Below are positions 60,814-64,000 of a DNA stretch of 64,000 bases, in pieces. How positions within the stretch are numbered: position 1 is the stretch's first letter; each line of letters begins with the position of its first letter. Location of the stretch: positions 930,001-994,000 of the forward strand of contig NZ_JAKZFR010000001.1 of NCBI RefSeq assembly GCF_022808935.1, written 5' to 3'. The notes under the pieces were generated by a model. The model worked only from the letters and a program-made list of their open reading frames with translations, ran no database searches and had not been told where the DNA came from. The DNA is from Geothrix sp. SG200. Lineage in GTDB: Bacteria > Acidobacteriota > Holophagae > Holophagales > Holophagaceae. A program made the position numbers and the translations under genes.

Positions 60814-61935
60814 GTGGACGCGCGCACTCACCATCCCTCCATCCCCGCAGAGGCCTTGGCCCGGCAGGCCCGTCTCTCGGCGCTTCTGGCCGCCATGGAG
60901 CAGGGATCAGCCAGCCGCGAACCAGCCGCTCTGCGGGCCCTTCAGGACGCCTTGCGCGGAAAGCACGCCGACCCGGCGGCCCTCATCCAATCTTTGGTGG
61001 AAGAGGACCTGATCGAAGAAGGGGCCTGCCTGGTTCGCGCCGATCGCCACCTTGCAGACCCGCAATCCTTCCAGCAGATCTCCGCGCTCCTGGCGCCTCT
61101 GGCGTCCCGGTCCCAGAAGCGGCGCGAAGCGACGTGGCAGCTGGACACCCGGCGCGCCTGCGTGCGTGTGGGCTATGCGAAAGAGGGCGAGGCCATCGAT
61201 TTCGATGAGGGCGAGGTGCATGCGCTTCTCCTCCAGGCCTTCCGCCTCGAGGGAATCCGGTTGGCGTTGGATCTTGGCAAGCGGCCCCGCCCAGCGCTGC
61301 ATCTCGAACTGCCGCTTCCCTCAGGGGCTGGTGGGCTCTGCGAATGGGCGGCGGTGGTCCTCCGGGTGGAACCCTCCGGTTCGCCCGAGGCTCTGATGTC
61401 AGCCCTGAACAACCGCCTTCCAGAAGGCCTGCGGATCCACCGCTGGGAGCCCCATCCCCCCTACGCTTCGTCGTTGGCAGACTTGGCCGAGGCTTCCCAT
61501 TGGCGCTGGACCTGTCCCGCGGACCTGGCGAACGGCGCCAGGCAGCGGACCAGGGGCTTCTTGTCCGCGACGGAATGGCTCTGGGAGAAAGAGGGGCGGA
61601 TCGAGGGCCGCAAGCAGGTCAAGCCGTTGAATCTGCGGCCGCTCGTGATGGAACTGCGATGGGAGGGAGACGTTCTCGTAAGCACGACCCGCACCAGGAG
61701 CTCCGAAGCAGGCAACCCCCTGAAGATCCATGCGGCGATCCTGGGGCTCGAAACGGCCGCGCTCCGCGGTCTCGTGCGCCTGGCCCTGGACCTGAAGCCC
61801 GACCCGCGCCTGGCCCAGGCAGACCGTTTCGAGCCCAAGCTCAAGAACATGTACGAGGACGCGGTGCTGCTCGGCGGCGGCTCCAACATCATCCTGGTGG
61901 ATGAGGATGATGACGAGCCGATCCAGCTAGGCTGA
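60814..61935 (+). CDS. DUF2344/TIGR03936-like protein
   Basis: The 373-residue protein has a helical N-terminal part (about 1-105). A domain then resembles the DUF2344 family usually fused to or beside a radical SAM protein: VRVGYAKEGEAIDFDE, LHLELPLPSG, SALNNRLPEGLRIHRWE and the C-terminal MELRWEGD...GNPLKIHAAILGL. The stop is followed by an acidic VDEDDDEP tail. No radical SAM gene sits beside it, which is atypical. Start is GTG with GGAG five bases upstream. The match is by eye. Confidence 0.55.
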   Translation: MDARTHHPSIPAEALARQARLSALLAAMEQGSASREPAALRALQDALRGKHADPAALIQSLVEEDLIEEGACLVRADRHLADPQSFQQISALLAPLASRSQKRREATWQLDTRRACVRVGYAKEGEAIDFDEGEVHALLLQAFRLEGIRLALDLGKRPRPALHLELPLPSGAGGLCEWAAVVLRVEPSGSPEALMSALNNRLPEGLRIHRWEPHPPYASSLADLAEASHWRWTCPADLANGARQRTRGFLSATEWLWEKEGRIEGRKQVKPLNLRPLVMELRWEGDVLVSTTRTRSSEAGNPLKIHAAILGLETAALRGLVRLALDLKPDPRLAQADRFEPKLKNMYEDAVLLGGGSNIILVDEDDDEPIQLG

Positions 61936-63045
61936 ACCGGCCTCCTTGCTGATGGCCAGCAGGAGCCCCAGGCAGACCAGGCTGGCGATGAGGCTGTTGG
62001 GGCCGAAGGATATGAAGGGCAGGGGGATGCCTTTGTTGGGGGCCAGGGACAGCACCACGCTCATGTTCATCAGAGCCTGCACCACCAGCAGCAGTACAAA
62101 GCCCATGGCGCACAACTTCAGGAACGGGTCGTTCACGCGCCGGGCGATGCGGTGGCCGCGCCAGAGGATCGCGAGGAAGAGCGCCAGGATCGCCACAGTC
62201 CCGATCAGGCCGGCTTCCTCGGCGATCACCGCGTAGATGAAATCCGTGTGCGCCTCGGGAAGAAAGAAGAGCTTCTGCTTGCCGCCGCCGAGCCCCACGC
62301 CCATGAAGCCGCCGTTGCCGACAGCCACAAGGCTCTGGAGCGCCTGATGCCCCTTGCCGAGAGGGTCCGCCGAGGGATTGAGGAAGCTCGTCACCCGGGC
62401 CAGGCGGTAGGGCGACAGCACCACGAAGGCGGTTCCCAGCGCGCCCAGGACGGGGATGGCCACGGCGAAGATCCACTTCGGAGCACCGCCGAGGAAGACC
62501 ACCATCAACGTCACGAAGACAATGAGGAACGAGGTCCCGAAGTCAGGCTCGCGCAGGATGAGAGCCAGAGGAACCAGCATGATGCCGGCCAGGCCCAGGA
62601 GCTTGGGCAGGGCGTCGCGATGGCTCGACCAGGCCTCGCGGTGGCGCACCATCCAACCGGCGGCGAGGAGCACCGACAGGGGCTTGAACAGCTCCGAGGG
62701 TTGGAGGCTCATGGCCCCCAGGCGGATCCAGCGGTGGGCGCCGTTGACCTTGGGGCCGAAGAGGAGCACCGCCACCAGCAGGAGCACCAGGATCCCGTAC
62801 GTGATCTGGAGCGGGCGGGAATGGTCTTGGAGCGGCGCCAGGTCCACCTGGGAGAGCGCCAGCATGAAGGCGATGCCGATGACGCCGCCCATGAGCTGGC
62901 GGGTCAGGAAGGCGGTGGCCGCCGCGTGGTTCTGGGAAGCCTTGATGGCGGAGGCGGAGTAGATCCACACCATGCCGACCGCCACCAGCGCGAGTGCGAA
63001 CAGCACCAGCCAGCGGTCGACGGGGCGGCGGACATCCGGGGCCAT
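61927..63045 (-). CDS. FtsW/RodA/SpoVE family peptidoglycan glycosyltransferase
   Basis: The 372-residue polytopic protein has about ten transmembrane helices. It shows the SEDS features: NGAHRWIRLGAMSLQPSELFKP near 105-125, the catalytic-region LREPDFGTSF with Asp, LPEAHTDFIYAVIAEEAGLIG, and GIPLPFISFGPNSLIASL. The HTDFI-EEAG spelling favours FtsW over RodA. It polymerises lipid II at the septum with a partner penicillin-binding protein. It follows glmM by eight bases and is convergent with the DUF2344-like gene (nine-base overlap). Confidence 0.92.
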   Translation of the reverse strand: MAPDVRRPVDRWLVLFALALVAVGMVWIYSASAIKASQNHAAATAFLTRQLMGGVIGIAFMLALSQVDLAPLQDHSRPLQITYGILVLLLVAVLLFGPKVNGAHRWIRLGAMSLQPSELFKPLSVLLAAGWMVRHREAWSSHRDALPKLLGLAGIMLVPLALILREPDFGTSFLIVFVTLMVVFLGGAPKWIFAVAIPVLGALGTAFVVLSPYRLARVTSFLNPSADPLGKGHQALQSLVAVGNGGFMGVGLGGGKQKLFFLPEAHTDFIYAVIAEEAGLIGTVAILALFLAILWRGHRIARRVNDPFLKLCAMGFVLLLVVQALMNMSVVLSLAPNKGIPLPFISFGPNSLIASLVCLGLLLAISKEAGSA

Positions 63046-63053
63046 GTCCGCTC

Positions 63054-64000
63054 CTAGGCCAGAGCCAGGTCGCGGCGGGCGGCGGTCTCGAGCTCGTGGA
63101 GGGCCTGGTCCACCCAGGCGGTCTCCTGGGCTTCCACCATGAGGCGGAGCTTGGGCTCCGTCCCGGACCAGCGCACCACCTGGCGCACGCCTTCGCCCCA
63201 GCGGGCGTCGATGGCGGCCATGGCGGCGACCAGGTCCGTGCAGGCCGCCACATCGCGGCGGTCTCTGGCGACCACATTCACCAGACGCTGGGGCCAGGGG
63301 CGGAAGGCCCAGGCCCAGCGGCGATCCGCAGGCCGATGCAAGAGCGCGCGGAGGATGCCGAGGGCGGCGGCCATGCCGTCACCGCTGGGGCCCACGCGCT
63401 TCTGGATGAGGTGCCCCGAGGCCTCCGCGGCCAGATCCCAGCCTCGCTTGGCCATCTCCCGCAGCAGGAACTTGTCCCCCACGGGGGTGCGGACGAAGGG
63501 GATCTCCGCACTGGCCAGGGCCTGGGCAAGGCCCCCGTTGGTCATCACGGTGCCCACCACGCCTGGCGGCGCGTCCCCGCTGGCTTTGCGGTCCTGGGCG
63601 AGCAGCCATACCATCTGGTCGCCGTCCACCAGGTCGCCCCGCCCATCCACCAGCAGGCAGCGGTCTCCGTCACCGTCGAAGGCGATGCCCAGCTGGGCGC
63701 CGCGAGCCACCACGGCTGCGGACAGGGCGTTGAGATGCGTGGAACCCACGCCCACGTTGATGGAAGGGCCATCGGCGGGCACACCGATCCAGTCGATGGC
63801 AGGGCCCCGGAAGAGCTCCTGGGCCGCCTCCGCCGTGGCTCCATGGGCGCAGTCGATGACCACGCCGAAGTTCCGGGGCAGGTCAATGCCGCCCAGGTGC
63901 CTCAGGTAGGGCCCGAGATCCAGATGCTCCGGGGGGATCGAGATGGTGGTCGGCTCGGGGATGGCCTCGAAGGCGGCCTCGATGGCTTGTTCCTGATCTT
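63054..64000 (-). CDS. glmM: phosphoglucosamine mutase (5' end outside window)
   Basis: About 315 C-terminal codons are visible. The enzyme converts glucosamine 6-phosphate to 1-phosphate for UDP-GlcNAc, feeding peptidoglycan and lipid A. Present are the Mg-binding FDGDGDRCLLVD, EASGHLIQKR and the phosphate-binding RWSGTEPKLRLMVE. The catalytic Ser lies beyond the window. The GlmM spelling of the DGDGDR loop separates it from the other mutase at 4.9 kb. It lies eight bases before ftsW. Confidence 0.92.
   Translation of the reverse strand, partial: DQEQAIEAAFEAIPEPTTISIPPEHLDLGPYLRHLGGIDLPRNFGVVIDCAHGATAEAAQELFRGPAIDWIGVPADGPSINVGVGSTHLNALSAAVVARGAQLGIAFDGDGDRCLLVDGRGDLVDGDQMVWLLAQDRKASGDAPPGVVGTVMTNGGLAQALASAEIPFVRTPVGDKFLLREMAKRGWDLAAEASGHLIQKRVGPSGDGMAAALGILRALLHRPADRRWAWAFRPWPQRLVNVVARDRRDVAACTDLVAAMAAIDARWGEGVRQVVRWSGTEPKLRLMVEAQETAWVDQALHELETAARRDLALA

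Overview
The window is a gene-dense, GC-rich chromosomal segment of a Gram-negative bacterium. Outer-membrane and lipid A functions are evident (LpxC, an LptC/LptA-like protein, LptB, a Kdo-kinase-like protein). Menaquinone is made by the futalosine route (MqnC). Two large membrane cytochromes each carry eleven c-type heme motifs. This combination, with the gene content and codon style, suggests an Acidobacteriota relative of Geothrix/Holophaga. That placement is inference: no 16S rRNA gene lies in the window. I see no prophage, insertion sequence or CRISPR array.

Layout. 1-4.9 kb: end of an unrecognised gene with a terminator, then an electron-transfer block of two 11-heme cytochrome c / cytochrome b fusion proteins and a small diheme cytochrome, preceded by a CRP/FNR-type palindrome. 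4.9-11.2 kb (minus strand): an operon read as coaE-tldD (one continuous reading frame), macro domain, pmbA, methyltransferase, phospho-sugar mutase. 11.3-23.2 kb (plus): accA, recJ, an LptC/LptA-like gene, a giant secreted beta-propeller protein, lptB, rpoN, hpf, a 54-residue zinc-ribbon protein and mqnC. The lpt-rpoN-hpf order is a classic one, here interrupted by the propeller gene. 23.2-24.8 kb: a KirBac potassium channel and a GreA/GreB-type factor. 24.8-33.9 kb (minus): a complete histidine operon headed by lpxC, with HisG plus HisZ, and HisC fused to a HAD phosphatase; a perfect 14-bp-arm palindrome abuts its likely promoter. 34-40.6 kb (minus): ispD, an RlpA/SPOR protein, a DUF4388-like/SPOR protein, tyrS, a small membrane protein and a PIN-PhoH ATPase.

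40.7-45.0 kb: tandem paralogous prolyl oligopeptidases. 45.07 kb: tRNA-Thr(CGU), followed by about 300 bases packed with hairpins and tRNA T-arm-like boxes. 45.5-52.0 kb: a small Arg-rich ORF, YchJ, urocanate hydratase, then a redox/electrophile block (ferredoxin-MBL protein, aldo/keto reductase, nitroreductase, thioredoxin, WrbA-like flavoprotein) next to a divergent HxlR regulator. 52.0-52.3 kb: a 92-bp tandem repeat whose core recurs inside the 5' end of ispD. 52.3-59.1 kb (minus): two copies of an iorAB-type molybdenum hydroxylase with XdhC and a MobA-like maturation protein. 59.2-64 kb: periplasmic cyclophilin, Kdo-kinase-like protein, DUF2344-like protein, FtsW/RodA and a truncated glmM.

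Most operons are tightly packed with ATGA overlaps. The least ordinary signals are the CoaE-TldD fused frame and its macro/PmbA neighbours, the repeat that has become part of the ispD and hxlR coding ends, the operator-like palindrome in front of lpxC-his, and the tRNA-like repeat zone.
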